Shown one piece after another: positions 1 to 9,060 of a DNA stretch of 64,000 nucleotides; positions within the stretch are counted from its first letter, which is position 1; every line of letters begins with the position of its first letter. Source of the stretch: Verrucomicrobiota bacterium (GTDB lineage Bacteria; Verrucomicrobiota; Kiritimatiellia; CAIVKH01); NCBI GenBank assembly GCA_024233345.1, contig JACKPT010000009.1, positions 1-64,000 of the forward strand. Reading direction: 5' to 3'. The notes under the pieces were generated by a model. The model was not told the DNA's origin and searched no databases. It saw only the letters and a list, made by a program, of their open reading frames with translations. A program made the position numbers and the translations under genes.

Positions 1-11
1 TAGAATCAAGC

Positions 12-1904
12 CTATCCTTCCACCGCCTCGTACAGCCGCACCGCATAAATGCGTACATCGCCGATTCCGTTGTAGTGAACCCGGGGCTCCAGCATCCTCG
101 GTTCATCGAGGTTGATGATGACCTGTTGCAGGGTGCGGTCGATGGGCCCGAGGAGGGTCTTGTGGCCGAGGATGGTTGCGCCATCATCGGTGGCGATGTC
201 CAGGGTGACCGAGTGACTGTCGGATTCAAGGCCCCGGATCGATAGTTCGAACTCGGCGATAAAGGTGCCCGGATAGGCCTCGATGGATCGGCCCAGCACA
301 AGCAGTCCTGCTTCGTGATCTCCCTCGATGGCGGTTCGAACCAGGCGGTTTCCATGGTTGGGATGGGGGAGGTTGGTGCCGGTGAGGCGGTGAAGGTTGC
401 CGATGGTAAAGGAATGTTGCAGGGGCTCAGCGTAGATCGGGAGCAGGATGGAACCCTCATCGGTCAGGGAGAAGAGCCAGGCCTGGTGGCCGGGAAATTG
501 TCGGATCAGTGAATCCTTGGAGCTATCGAACCACCGGGCGACAATCGGGTTTCCGTCGAGACCCATCGGGTTGTGGATCAGGTCCTGTTTCCAACCGGGA
601 GAGGAGGCGTTTGGGCGGATCAAGATCAGGCTGTTTGCGGGGGCTTCGCGCAGGGTCTGCTCGGCCTCGGCAAGCCCGGCCCGGTCTTCACGGAGAACCG
701 AGGCGGTTTGCCAAGTGAACAGGAGAGAGGCGGTGCACCACACCATCAGCAGGGCGGCGATCGCGGAGGTTCGGCGCCTCGGGGCGATGGGTTTCTGGAG
801 AAGCCTTTGTACCCCCAGCGAAGCCGCCAGCAGCATTGCGGGAAGGGTCTCCATAAAATAGACCGGGCCGGTTTCATTGTAGCCCGGATACCAAAAAAGC
901 AGATAACCGATCCACACGGACACTGCGGAGCCGATGAGCAGGGGGCTCCACCGCCGGGACCAGCCGTAGGCGGTCAATCCGATCCAGACCACGAGGCCGC
1001 CGGGAAAACCGAAAAGCCAACGATCGAGCAGCAGCAGGTTGTCCTGCAGGATGGATAAGCCCCGGGAGAAGGAGTGTTCGACGGGAAGGGGGGCAGGGAA
1101 AACCGGGTGGTTGTGGCGCCAGCCAAAGCCGAGTTTGTCGGAGGGGTCATAGTACAGATAGGTCATGGACAAGGCATCACCGAGGGTGAGGTAATTGTAC
1201 AGCAGGAGGCCGCCGACACCCAGGCAAGCCGCGCCGGCGAAGGCGATGGTTCCCATCCAGGCGGTCCTGTCTTTTCGGCTCTGCCACAAGTGCCACAGGG
1301 AGTCGACGGCAAAGGGCAGGGCGATCAATGCCGCAGTATAAGTGCGGTTATTGAGAGCCAGCCCCAGGCCAGGCCGGAAGCACAGCCCAACGGTACTGTC
1401 CCTTCTGCCGCCACAGCAGGTAGGCGGCCAGCATGGCGAAGCCGCGAGAAAATCGGAGGTATGACTCATCAGGGTACCATAGGTGAGCAGGAAGAAGAGG
1501 GGAGAGCAGCAGGGCCAGAACCACGGCAAGGTGGAGCCGCCCAGCCGTCCGGCGGCCCATCCGGTGAGCGCCAGGCCAAGCGCGCCGCCAACGCAACGAT
1601 GCCATGCAGGAGCCAAGCCAAACCCCGAACATCAACCACAGAGCGTGACCGGAGGATAGCGGGAAAACCATCCCGAAACGTCGTCGAGGATGATCATCGG
1701 ATAGCGGAAGGAGCGCTATGATTCGGCGTCGGTGCTTCAGGCTGCCTTCAGCAAACAGGTTGGCCTGGGCATGTAACTCCGCTCGTCGGCGGTGACGGGA
1801 AGCCGGTGAAATACAGCATCACTGATCCACAGGGACAGACAAAGCGAGGCCGCCCGGCGAAAGCAAAGGCAGTTCAGGGGGAAGGCGGAATGCATGGGGT
1901 CCAT
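12..1904 (-). pseudogene. GT39/PMT-like membrane glycosyltransferase, 5' part broken by frameshifts
   Basis: The gene encodes a polytopic membrane protein of the dolichyl-phosphate-mannose transferase-like (GT-C) type. Family hallmarks are scattered over different frames of the minus strand. HRLPVTADERSY (about 1790-1765) is followed one frame away by QANLFAEG (about 1765-1740). RYPP lies in one frame and GHALWLMFGVWLG in another (about 1645-1610). SPLFFLLTYGTLMSHTS (about 1510-1460), GFAMLAAYLL (about 1440) and LALNNRTYTAALIALPFAVD (about 1360) again change frame. From about 1350 down to the stop at 12 the frame is clean and holds several membrane helices and a soluble C-terminal tail. At least five frame changes are needed to rebuild the protein, so it is either a pseudogene or a badly called stretch. 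An IS30 element abuts its 5' end. Start near 1904 is a guess. Confidence 0.7.
1264..1275 (+). other. Recurrent oriented 12-mer GYCCTGTCTTTT (first of seven copies)
   Basis: The same 12-mer, with Y at position 2, starts at 1264, 8348, 11689, 14521, 17879, 48733 and 55777, always on the plus strand and always inside a coding region. Genes hit lie on both strands. I saw no reverse-complement copy. Function unknown; see findings. Confidence 0.7.
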
Positions 1905-1958
1905 GATACCACAGGTGGAGCCTGTCTCAAACGGCCGGGATCCCAAAGTTCAATCCCG

Positions 1959-1982
1959 CGGATTCTAAAATCAAGTGCAATG
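1959..1982. repeat. IS30 left terminal inverted repeat
   Basis: About 17 of 25 positions match the reverse complement of the right end at 2987-3011, including CAAGTGCAA and an outer ATTC block. Confidence 0.55.
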
Positions 1983-2049
1983 AGTGGAAGTCCAGGACTT
2001 GTCCGGTTCGATACAGTCGAACCAGAACATAAAGGAGACAAGCCTTGGG

Positions 2050-3006
2050 ATATCATCATCTTAGCGTACACGAGCGGAAGTCATCATGATAGAGCTAAAA
2101 CAGGGATCGACGCTGAGTCAGATTGCCGTTCAGCTGGGCCGCGCGTGTCGACGATCAGCCGGGAGATCAGAAGGAACGGGGTGTGCGCGTTATCGGGCTC
2201 ATCAAGCGGAGCAGCTGGCGCAGGCTGCCCGGCATAAGCCGCGACGGAGAACAAGATGGCCGACCAGAGCTTCGAGCGTATGTGGATAAAGCTTCGTTGT
2301 TGCTGGTCGCCCGAACAGATCGCCGGACGTCTTGGCTACGAGAAGCGGCGGACTCAATGCGGGTGTGTCACGAGACGATCTATCGTTTCATTCTGTCGGC
2401 AGCCCGCGACGGTTGATTACGGTCCGTATTTACGTCAGGACATCGCCGCCATACATACGGATGGCGGGGAAACAAGCGTTCAAGCGCATTCGGAACTTCA
2501 AAACCATCGATCAACGTCCTACGATCGTCGACCAGCGCCAACGGATCGGTGACTGGGAAAGCGACACCGTGCGCGGACCACAGAGGGACAGGCGGGGATT
2601 GCCACGCATGTGGAGCCAGACCCGGTATCTGGTGGCCTGCAAACTGGGGGCGCACGGCCCGGCGTATAACGAGGCGACCATTGAGGCGTTTAAAAACACC
2701 CCTCTGCCGGTGCATACCATGACCGTCGATAACGGAATGGAGTTTAGTCAGTTTAGCGAGCTGGAAGAGGCGCTGGGCACGGAGGTGTACTTTGCTCATC
2801 CGTATCATTCATGGGAGCGAGGATTGAATGAAAATACCAACGGGCTGCTGCGGCAGTACTTTCCTCGAGGGCGCGATCTCACGGGGGTGCACCCCCGTGA
2901 GATCCAACAGGCCGTCCTCGCTCTCAACCAACGTCCTAGGAAGTGCCTGGGTTATCGAACCCCGACCGAGTCCTTGAAGCTCAACCTTGTTGCACTTGGA
3001 GATTGA
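2050..3006 (+). pseudogene. IS30-family DDE transposase, frameshifted N-terminal half
   Basis: Canonical IS30 blocks appear in order but in changing frames: LSVHERK (about 2057), IELKQGSTLSQIAVQLGR (2087), STISREIRRNG (2149), YRAHQAEQLAQAARHKPRR (2194), RPELRAYVDK (2261), CWSPEQIAGRLGYEKRR (2300) and RVCHETIYRFI (2358). From about 2455 to the stop the catalytic half is one clean frame. It contains GDWESDTVRG (first Asp), TVDNGMEF (second Asp), WERGLNENTNGLLRQYFP (Glu) and the family tail NQRPRKCLGYRTP. The helix-turn-helix is intact in content but split by about six frame changes. As it stands no functional transposase can be made. Confidence 0.8.
2875..2904. repeat. 30-bp perfect palindrome inside the transposase gene
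   Basis: The 30 bases are identical to their own reverse complement. The centre is GGGTGCACCC and the ends are GATCTC/GAGATC. It codes for the DLTGVHPREI segment of the transposase, a region that is not usually palindromic in IS30 genes. Confidence 0.9.
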
Positions 3007-3011
3007 ATTCG
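2987..3011. repeat. IS30 right terminal inverted repeat
   Basis: This is the complement of the left end (1959-1982), with TTGCACTTG as the strongest block. It overlaps the transposase stop codon region, as is common in compact IS30 elements. Confidence 0.55.
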
Positions 3012-3084
3012 TGTCCTTGGAAAACCACAGGAAAAATCTTCCAATCCTTGGAACTTTTTTCGGGAGGATTTCCAGGGATTGGAA
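3008..3084. repeat. Three-unit palindrome array, 31-nt period, copy A
   Basis: Three 15-nt units start at 3008, 3039 and 3070, exactly 31 nt apart. The second is TTCCAATCCTTGGAA and the third is TTCCAGGGATTGGAA. The first has only its right half (CCTTGGAA), because the IS30 right end runs into it. An inverted second copy lies at 51022-51098. It is 128 bp upstream of icd. Confidence 0.8.
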
Positions 3085-3211
3085 GTGAACAGGGGGCACT
3101 TCTTTGATTGGGATTGGATTGGAAACAGGTGAATCGTGCATCCGGACTTCGGTTCGCTTTGCATTTCTGCGGACACCCCGTATGGTGGGGTTGGTTTTCA
3201 AGGAGTATGCT

Positions 3212-4651
3212 ATGACACAATCGATCAACATCACCGTGGCCAAGGGCGACGGTATCGGGCCGGAAATCATGAACGCCACCCTGTTTGTTCTCCGGGAGTC
3301 CGGGGTACCGTTGACGTATGAGGAGATTGAAATTGGGGAAGCAGTCTACAAGCGTGGCCACAGCTCGGGCATCGAGCCCGGCGCCTGGGATTCATTGCGT
3401 AAGACCAAGGTCTTTTTGAAGGCTCCGATCACCACCCCCCAGGGCGGCGGGGTGAAGAGTCTGAATGTCACCATCCGCAAAACCCTCGGTCTCTATGCCA
3501 ATGTGCGCCCCTGCCGGTCCTATCATCCCTACATCGATACCCGGCATCCGAACATGGATGTGGTGATCATCCGGGAGAATGAAGAGGATGTGTACGCAGG
3601 AATCGAACACCGGCAAACCGAAGAGGTGGTCCAGTGCTTGAAGTTGATCACCCGGCCGGGATCGGAAAAGCTCATCCGGTATGCGTTCGAGTACGCAAAG
3701 CACCGGGGGCGCCACAAGGTCACCTGCATGACCAAGGACAACATCATGAAGATGACCGATGGCCTGTTCCACCGGGTCTTCGATGAAATTGGCGCGGAGT
3801 ATCCGGACCTGGAAAAGGATCACCTGATTGTGGATATCGGGATGGCCCGCATGGCGGATATTCCCGAGATGTTCGATGTGGTGGTGGTGCCCAATCTCTA
3901 TGGCGATATCATCTCCGACATCGCAGCGGAAATTTCCGGGTCGGTCGGGCTGGCGCCTTCCGCGAATATCGGGGATCACTGCGCGATGTTCGAGGCGATC
4001 CACGGTTCCGCCCCCACCATCGCGGGCCAGAATATCGCCAATCCATCGGGGCTGCTGCTGAGCGCGGTCAAAATGCTCGGGCATCTCGGCCTGAACGAAT
4101 ACGCCGAGCGTATCCATAACGCCTGGCTCAAGACGATCGAGGACGGAATCCATACCGGTGAAATCTATACCGACACCCGCAGCAAACAGCGGGTGGGCAC
4201 CCAGGAGTTTGCCGAGGCAGTGGTGGCGCGGTTGGGTCAGGAGCCGGATCGCCTGCCCCGCCAGCATTACATGGGGCGCCAGATTCAGATGCCGGTCTAT
4301 GAACGCAAACCGGCGGGTGACAAACAACTGATCGGCATCGATGTTTTTGTGGATTCGCGGCAGTCTCCGGATGAATTGGCCGACCGCCTGCTCAAGGCGG
4401 TGGGTGATTTTCCCCCGCTGGTGCTGATCACCAACCGCGGGGTCAAGGTCTGGCCCGAAGGCATGTCGGAAACCTTCTGCACCGATCACTGGCGTTGCCG
4501 GTTCCAATTGGCCGATGGCAAGACCATGACCCACGCCGATGTCGCGGCGATGCTCGGAAAACTTGCGGAAGCCGGTATCGACTTCATCAAGACCGAGCAC
4601 CTGTGCACGTTTGACGGCAAGCTCGGGTTCTCGCTGGGCCAGGGTCAGTAA
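3212..4651 (+). CDS. icd: Isocitrate dehydrogenase (long, Thermus/Rickettsia-like type)
   Basis: It catalyses oxidative decarboxylation of isocitrate to 2-oxoglutarate in the TCA cycle. The protein has 479 residues and opens with ITVAKGDGIGPEIM. The substrate loop SLNVTIRKTLGLYANVRP is near residues 83-100, IIRENEEDVYAGIEH near 120, metal-binding Asp residues lie in VVPNLYGDIISDIAAEI near 225-240, and EAIHGSAPTIAGQNIANPSG near 262. After about residue 350 there is a C-terminal extension of about 130 residues, as in the longer Thermus-type enzymes. The ATG at 3212 is chosen over upstream in-frame starts because AAGGAG lies 6 nt before it and homology begins there. Cofactor preference (NAD or NADP) cannot be read with confidence. 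It stands alone, far from the sucAB/sucCD genes at 40-48 kb. Confidence 0.93.
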   Translation: MTQSINITVAKGDGIGPEIMNATLFVLRESGVPLTYEEIEIGEAVYKRGHSSGIEPGAWDSLRKTKVFLKAPITTPQGGGVKSLNVTIRKTLGLYANVRPCRSYHPYIDTRHPNMDVVIIRENEEDVYAGIEHRQTEEVVQCLKLITRPGSEKLIRYAFEYAKHRGRHKVTCMTKDNIMKMTDGLFHRVFDEIGAEYPDLEKDHLIVDIGMARMADIPEMFDVVVVPNLYGDIISDIAAEISGSVGLAPSANIGDHCAMFEAIHGSAPTIAGQNIANPSGLLLSAVKMLGHLGLNEYAERIHNAWLKTIEDGIHTGEIYTDTRSKQRVGTQEFAEAVVARLGQEPDRLPRQHYMGRQIQMPVYERKPAGDKQLIGIDVFVDSRQSPDELADRLLKAVGDFPPLVLITNRGVKVWPEGMSETFCTDHWRCRFQLADGKTMTHADVAAMLGKLAEAGIDFIKTEHLCTFDGKLGFSLGQGQ

Positions 4652-4728
4652 GTCCCGCCTCCGCCTTACAAGATTGTCAGTTGATTGTCCTACAGGCTTC
4701 CCTGAGGGGAAGCTTAGGATGGGCGGAC

Positions 4729-5532
4729 ATGTCGACTGCCACCGCCAACGATGCCGCTTCCCGCACCACACCCCCAGGTGACGCGGGTTGTTCCCACACC
4801 ATCGTGATACCCTTTTACAATGAGCAGGGGAATGTGCTGAACCTGTTGCAGGATCTGGAAGCGGTGGAAAAGGCGCAAGGATATCGCTGGGAATATGTCC
4901 TGGTCGACGATTGCGGTACCGACGGCACGCCGGCCCTGCTGCAGCAGTGGGCGGCCTCGCGCGACCGGTGCGCCGTGATCCGAATGCCGGGAAACCAGGG
5001 GCAGGCTGCCGCCTTGTATGCCGGACTACAAAAAGCTTCCACCCCGTGGATCATTACGCTGGACGGGGACGGGCAGAATATCCCGTTCGATATTCCCAAG
5101 CTGCTGGCATTGGCCGATACTACGGACATGGTGGTGGGGATACGCGCCGAAAGGCAGGACACCTGGCTGCGGCGGATCATGTCCCGATGGGCCAATGGTA
5201 TACGGGGCAAGTGTCTTGGCGATTACATGCTCGATTCAGGGTGTGCGCTCAAGGTGCTTGACCGGCGGATTGTTGCCGCGCTGATTCCCATACGAACCTT
5301 GTATTCCTTCATGCCGGCCATGGCGGTGGCAGCCGGATTTCGGGTTGCTCAGACCCCGGTCACCCACCGCCCGCGCACGGCCGGAAAATCCAACTATGGC
5401 TTTCGGGTTTTTTGCTGGTACCCGCTGGTGGATATGATCGGAATGCTCTGGTATCGGAAGCGCTGCATCCATCACCCTCATTCCCGGCCGGCTTCGGAGG
5501 TCCCGGCCCGCGCACCCTCTGGAGATCGATGA
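4729..5532 (+). CDS. Family 2 glycosyltransferase, DPM1/ArnC-like
   Basis: The enzyme is predicted to transfer a sugar from a nucleotide sugar to polyprenyl phosphate at the cytoplasmic face. It has 267 residues. It shows IVIPFYNEQGNV at the start of the GT-A fold, VLVDDCGTDGT, the metal site LDGDGQN, then LDSGCALKVLDRR and HRPRTAGKSNYG, which are typical of dolichol-phosphate-mannose-synthase-like enzymes. There is no long multi-helix C-terminal membrane domain. The ATG at 4729 is preferred to an upstream in-frame TTG at 4681. A GC-rich hairpin (4696-4713, stem GCTTCCC/GGGAAGC) lies just upstream and could affect translation. The stop overlaps the next gene's start (ATGA), so the two are almost certainly coupled. 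The sugar is unknown. Confidence 0.85.
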   Translation: MSTATANDAASRTTPPGDAGCSHTIVIPFYNEQGNVLNLLQDLEAVEKAQGYRWEYVLVDDCGTDGTPALLQQWAASRDRCAVIRMPGNQGQAAALYAGLQKASTPWIITLDGDGQNIPFDIPKLLALADTTDMVVGIRAERQDTWLRRIMSRWANGIRGKCLGDYMLDSGCALKVLDRRIVAALIPIRTLYSFMPAMAVAAGFRVAQTPVTHRPRTAGKSNYGFRVFCWYPLVDMIGMLWYRKRCIHHPHSRPASEVPARAPSGDR

Positions 5533-7181
5533 CCCACCGCGTTTGTCTCGCCTCGCCCCGATGGGTTCTCCTTCTTGCCGCAGTGTGTTTGTTTCTGTTT
5601 CTGGGTACGCGGGGACTGAATGAGCCGGATGAAGGCCGGTTTGCCGAGGTGGCGATGGAAATGTCTCTTCAGTCCGATTGGCTGATGCCAACCTTGTGTG
5701 GTGTTCCCCACCTTCAAAAACCACCGATGATCTATTGGGCTGCCGCCACCTGCATCCGACTCTTCGGGGTTCATGAGTGGGTGGTCCGGTTGCCGTCGGC
5801 CCTGGCCGCACTTGGCACGGTCGCCCTGACGTTGCATCTGGCGGGGTTACTGTTTGGCACCAACGTTGCCTGGAAGGCCGGGTTGATCCTTCTGTCGAGT
5901 ACCCTTTTTTTTATCCTCGCCCGGCTGATCACCACGGACATGCTGCTGACCTTCTGGATCACGGCCGCGATCACCGCATATGTCGATGCCGCCATGCGCG
6001 GCCGCCGGGCCTCGCTGCTTTTCTTTTATCTCTGCCTGGGTCTGGGATTCCTGACCAAAGGCCCGATGACCCTGCTCGTCTCGTATGCCGCCGTCCTACC
6101 CTTCGCGGTAACCCTGAAAGGCGAAGTCAATCGAATCCCCTGGCGCTGGCACTGGATTCCCGGCCTCCTGCTCGCCCTGGGCATTGGATTATCCTGGTTT
6201 CTCCTGCTGTTTCGCCAGTACCCGGAATTGGTCGACTACTTCCTCAAGTATGAATTGGTCGACCGCATCGCCAGCAACACCCACGCCCGGGCCAAGCCAT
6301 TTTGGTACTATGCCGTGGGTCTGGTCGGAGGTTTTCTTCCCTGGTCGATCCTGTTTCCCCGGATGGCCTGCGGGTTGTGGACACGGCTCAAAACCCATCG
6401 CCCTCCCAAGGCATGGCTGTTCATCGGTTGGGTATTCATCCCAGGGCTGTTTCTTCACCTGATGGTCTCCAAAATGGTGACCTATCTTCTGCCGCTGCTT
6501 CCGGCCCTGGCAATTTTGACCGCGTATACCTGGGAAAACGTGAACGACTCCCTGCGCCGGGAAATTCGTGGCATGGCCGGTCTGGTCGCCCTGCTCATGT
6601 TGGGCCTGCCCATCGCCCTCCGGATCATGCAACAGCGCGTGTCGGGGCCGGATCCCCTGAGTCCGATGGTGATCGCCGCCGCAATCATCATTCTGGCCGG
6701 GGCGGGGTGGCTTTATCAGCAGGCGGGAACCACGCTGCCGTTGAACCGCCAGTTGATCGCCATCAGCCTGCTCATGCTGGCCAGCCTCCTGCTCATCGTG
6801 CGCACGATGGATTCACTGATTGTCGGGAGCAACTCCCCGGTCCGGCCGATGGCGGAAAAAATTCTGGAGGTACAGCGGGCGACCGGGATCAAGGATGTTT
6901 ATCTGCAGCGGGGACGACGATACGGGTTCGAATTTTATCTGCAGCAACCCATCATTCGCAGAGCCAACTCCATCGATCTCGCCCTGCCCATACCCGCAGC
7001 GCTTGCGGATCGATTTGTGGATGACCCGGCAGTCTTTTTTGCCCAGAACCAGGACCGGCCTCTGCTCGCAGTGACCAACGCCAACCGGATAGAGGAGCTG
7101 CTGGCTCTCGCTTCCGGCTGGCGCGAGCTCTACCGGTATCATGGTCTGGTTCTGTTGGTGCGGAATGCCGACGTTCCTTGA
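5529..7181 (+). CDS. ArnT-like (GT-C/PMT-type) lipid-linked sugar transferase
   Basis: This integral membrane protein of 550 residues probably takes the polyprenyl-linked sugar made by the preceding GT2 enzyme and moves it to an envelope acceptor. The first loop has the family signature: LNEPDEGRFAEVAMEM followed by DWLMPTLCGVPHLQKPP. The acidic PDE motif is the catalytic region in GT-C enzymes. About ten membrane helices follow, for example around 5560-5600, 5800-5990 and 6130-6240. A soluble C-terminal part follows after about residue 440. The start ATG at 5529 overlaps the GT2 stop by 4 nt. The acceptor (lipid A, as in ArnT, or a protein or glycan) cannot be told from sequence alone. Confidence 0.85.
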   Translation: MTHRVCLASPRWVLLLAAVCLFLFLGTRGLNEPDEGRFAEVAMEMSLQSDWLMPTLCGVPHLQKPPMIYWAAATCIRLFGVHEWVVRLPSALAALGTVALTLHLAGLLFGTNVAWKAGLILLSSTLFFILARLITTDMLLTFWITAAITAYVDAAMRGRRASLLFFYLCLGLGFLTKGPMTLLVSYAAVLPFAVTLKGEVNRIPWRWHWIPGLLLALGIGLSWFLLLFRQYPELVDYFLKYELVDRIASNTHARAKPFWYYAVGLVGGFLPWSILFPRMACGLWTRLKTHRPPKAWLFIGWVFIPGLFLHLMVSKMVTYLLPLLPALAILTAYTWENVNDSLRREIRGMAGLVALLMLGLPIALRIMQQRVSGPDPLSPMVIAAAIIILAGAGWLYQQAGTTLPLNRQLIAISLLMLASLLLIVRTMDSLIVGSNSPVRPMAEKILEVQRATGIKDVYLQRGRRYGFEFYLQQPIIRRANSIDLALPIPAALADRFVDDPAVFFAQNQDRPLLAVTNANRIEELLALASGWRELYRYHGLVLLVRNADVP

Positions 7182-7261
7182 CAGCGAGGGCTAAAATCCA
7201 TCCTATCAGGGACGTCATGTTGATTCGAAGTCCAGACTCTACCCGGGAGGCATTGTACCCC

Positions 7262-8950
7262 ATGTATCTCTTCGCTTACGGAATGCAACGTTGGTTCCTC
7301 GCCGGCGCCCTCCTCCTGACCACCTCACTGTATGGTCTCGGTGAGGCTGGCCTTCCCCAGGCTGAGCCGACCGGTCAGTCCCCCGTTCGAACCCTCAACG
7401 ACAGCAATCTTCAGTCCCTCGAAGCCCTCCAACAGGCCCTGGTCAGCAAGGAGCAGGAGGTCGCCCAGGTTCAGCAGCAGTTGCTGGCCGCCCAGGATGA
7501 GGTCAACCGCCAGGAGTTGTCTGAACAACTTCGGGCGGTCAAGGATGAGCTGGACGAGCAGCGACTGCAGTTTGAAAAGTTTGCCGTGGAGATCGACCTC
7601 AGCCCGTTTATCGATGAGGAAGAGAAGGCATTCGACTGGCAGGAAGAACTGGGCAAGCTGCTGAAGCCGATCATGGCCGAGTTGGAGAGTGCCACGGCGG
7701 AATCGCGGGCGATTGGAGAGTTGCGGGGTCAGATCAACGATGTCTCGGAGCAAAAGGATCTCGCCGGCAAAGCGGTGGCCAACCTGCAACACTTGCTTGC
7801 CGCATCTCCCAGCCCGGCCCTTGAGGCCCGCCTGCAGGACCGCCTCACCCACTGGCAGCGGATCGAGAGCGAAGCCTCCAATCAGTATACCGCCCTTGAT
7901 CTCCAGCTCCAGAACCGGATCGCCCAGCGGCAATCCCTGCTCGATGAAACCACCGGATACGCCAAAAACTTTTTCCGGACCCGGGGCATGAATCTGATTC
8001 TTGCTGTCGGTGCCTTCTGCCTGGTGTTTTTCGGCATCCGCGGCGTGATCCACCTGTCCGGGCGGATGAAGCGCAAAAAGTCTGAAAAGAACTTCACCAC
8101 CCGGTTGACCGCACTGCTGTTGCAGATGTTCAGCGTGATCGGCGGTCTTGCCGCCATGATGCTGGTGTTCAACATGGCCGGGGACTGGTTCATGCTCGGC
8201 ATTATCGTCATCTTTCTGCTCGGGATCGGGTGGGCGAGCATCAATACCTTGCCCAATCATATTGAGACCGTGAAGCTGATGTTGAACATTGGCCCGGTGC
8301 GGGAGGGCGAGCGGTTGCTCTTCCAGGGGGTTCCCTACCGGGTCGATGCCCTGTCTTTTTCGGCCCGTCTGGTCAATCCGCTTCTGGATGGCGGGGTGCA
8401 GCTTTTGCCGGTCAAGGCGCTGGTGGGTCATCATTCCCGTCCTCCGGGGGAGAAGGAGGAGTGGTTTCCCACCCGGGCGGGAGACTGGGTGGAGCTTTCG
8501 GATGGGCGTATGGGGCGGATTGCCTACCAGAACCCCAGCTCGGTTCAACTGGTGGAGCTGGGGGGCGCCCAGGTTGTCTATCCCACCGATGCCTTCGTCG
8601 CCCTGAACCCGCGAAATCTTTCCACCAATTTCCGCATCACCACAACCTTTGGGATCGACTACAAGCACCAGGCCATCGCCACCACCGAGGTGCCCGAGCG
8701 GATGGCGGCGAAACTGGAGCAGGCCCTCCCCGATGTGGTGGGCCGGGACGCGCTGAAGGATGTGCGGGTGCTGTTCCACTGCGCGGGGGCGTCATCACTC
8801 GACTATGAGATTCATGTCGATGTGGATGGCAAGGCCGCCGCCAGGGTGCCGGTGATTCGCAATGCCATTCAGTCGATCCTCGTCGACGCCTGCAATGAGA
8901 ACCGTTGGGAGATTCCGTTTACCCAGATCACGGTCCATCAGGCGAATTGA
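7262..8950 (+). CDS. MscS-like membrane protein with periplasmic coiled coil and tandem beta modules
   Basis: The product has 562 residues. A signal-like N-terminus (residues 10-30) is followed by a Glu/Gln-rich coiled coil (about 45-230), then three membrane helices (about 241-262, 285-305 and 308-330). Two similar blocks come next: VREGERLLFQGVPYRVDALS (about 345) and RAGDWVELSDGRMGRIAYQN (about 405). The second resembles the MscS beta domain, and NPRNLSTNFRITTTFGIDY resembles the MscS alpha/beta C-terminal part. The Gly/Ala-rich MscS pore helix is not evident, so gating or ion conduction is uncertain. The ATG at 7262 is favoured by GGGAGG upstream and by the signal sequence. The ORF can be extended upstream to overlap the ArnT-like gene. 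Confidence 0.7.
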   Translation: MYLFAYGMQRWFLAGALLLTTSLYGLGEAGLPQAEPTGQSPVRTLNDSNLQSLEALQQALVSKEQEVAQVQQQLLAAQDEVNRQELSEQLRAVKDELDEQRLQFEKFAVEIDLSPFIDEEEKAFDWQEELGKLLKPIMAELESATAESRAIGELRGQINDVSEQKDLAGKAVANLQHLLAASPSPALEARLQDRLTHWQRIESEASNQYTALDLQLQNRIAQRQSLLDETTGYAKNFFRTRGMNLILAVGAFCLVFFGIRGVIHLSGRMKRKKSEKNFTTRLTALLLQMFSVIGGLAAMMLVFNMAGDWFMLGIIVIFLLGIGWASINTLPNHIETVKLMLNIGPVREGERLLFQGVPYRVDALSFSARLVNPLLDGGVQLLPVKALVGHHSRPPGEKEEWFPTRAGDWVELSDGRMGRIAYQNPSSVQLVELGGAQVVYPTDAFVALNPRNLSTNFRITTTFGIDYKHQAIATTEVPERMAAKLEQALPDVVGRDALKDVRVLFHCAGASSLDYEIHVDVDGKAAARVPVIRNAIQSILVDACNENRWEIPFTQITVHQAN

Positions 8951-9060
8951 TGCAGACCACATTATCTTGACACGATTCACCGGTTCTTCACAGTGTCACC
9001 CCATGATCTGGTATAGCTCGCTCAAGCGGTAGCCAGCGTTTTGTCGGGAAGGAGACAGGA

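Larger units (their letters stand above)
1959..3011 (+). mobile_element. IS30-family insertion sequence (degenerate)
   Basis: The element is about 1.05 kb, normal for IS30. It is bounded by imperfect inverted repeats of about 25 bp that share the core CAAGTGCAA (left, 1972-1980) and its complement TTGCACTTG (right, 2990-2998). It holds a single transposase gene reading rightwards. It sits between a broken glycosyltransferase gene and icd. Its right end falls inside the first unit of a palindrome array (3008-3084). I could not identify a convincing target-site duplication. Confidence 0.7.

Noticed and set aside
4696..4713. Rho-independent terminator after icd
   Set aside because: There is a 7-bp hairpin but no T-tract, and it lies just before the next gene's start codon.
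3392..4771. Long open frame antisense to icd (459 codons)
   Set aside because: It mirrors the codon periodicity of icd and has no protein-like motifs; icd is certain.
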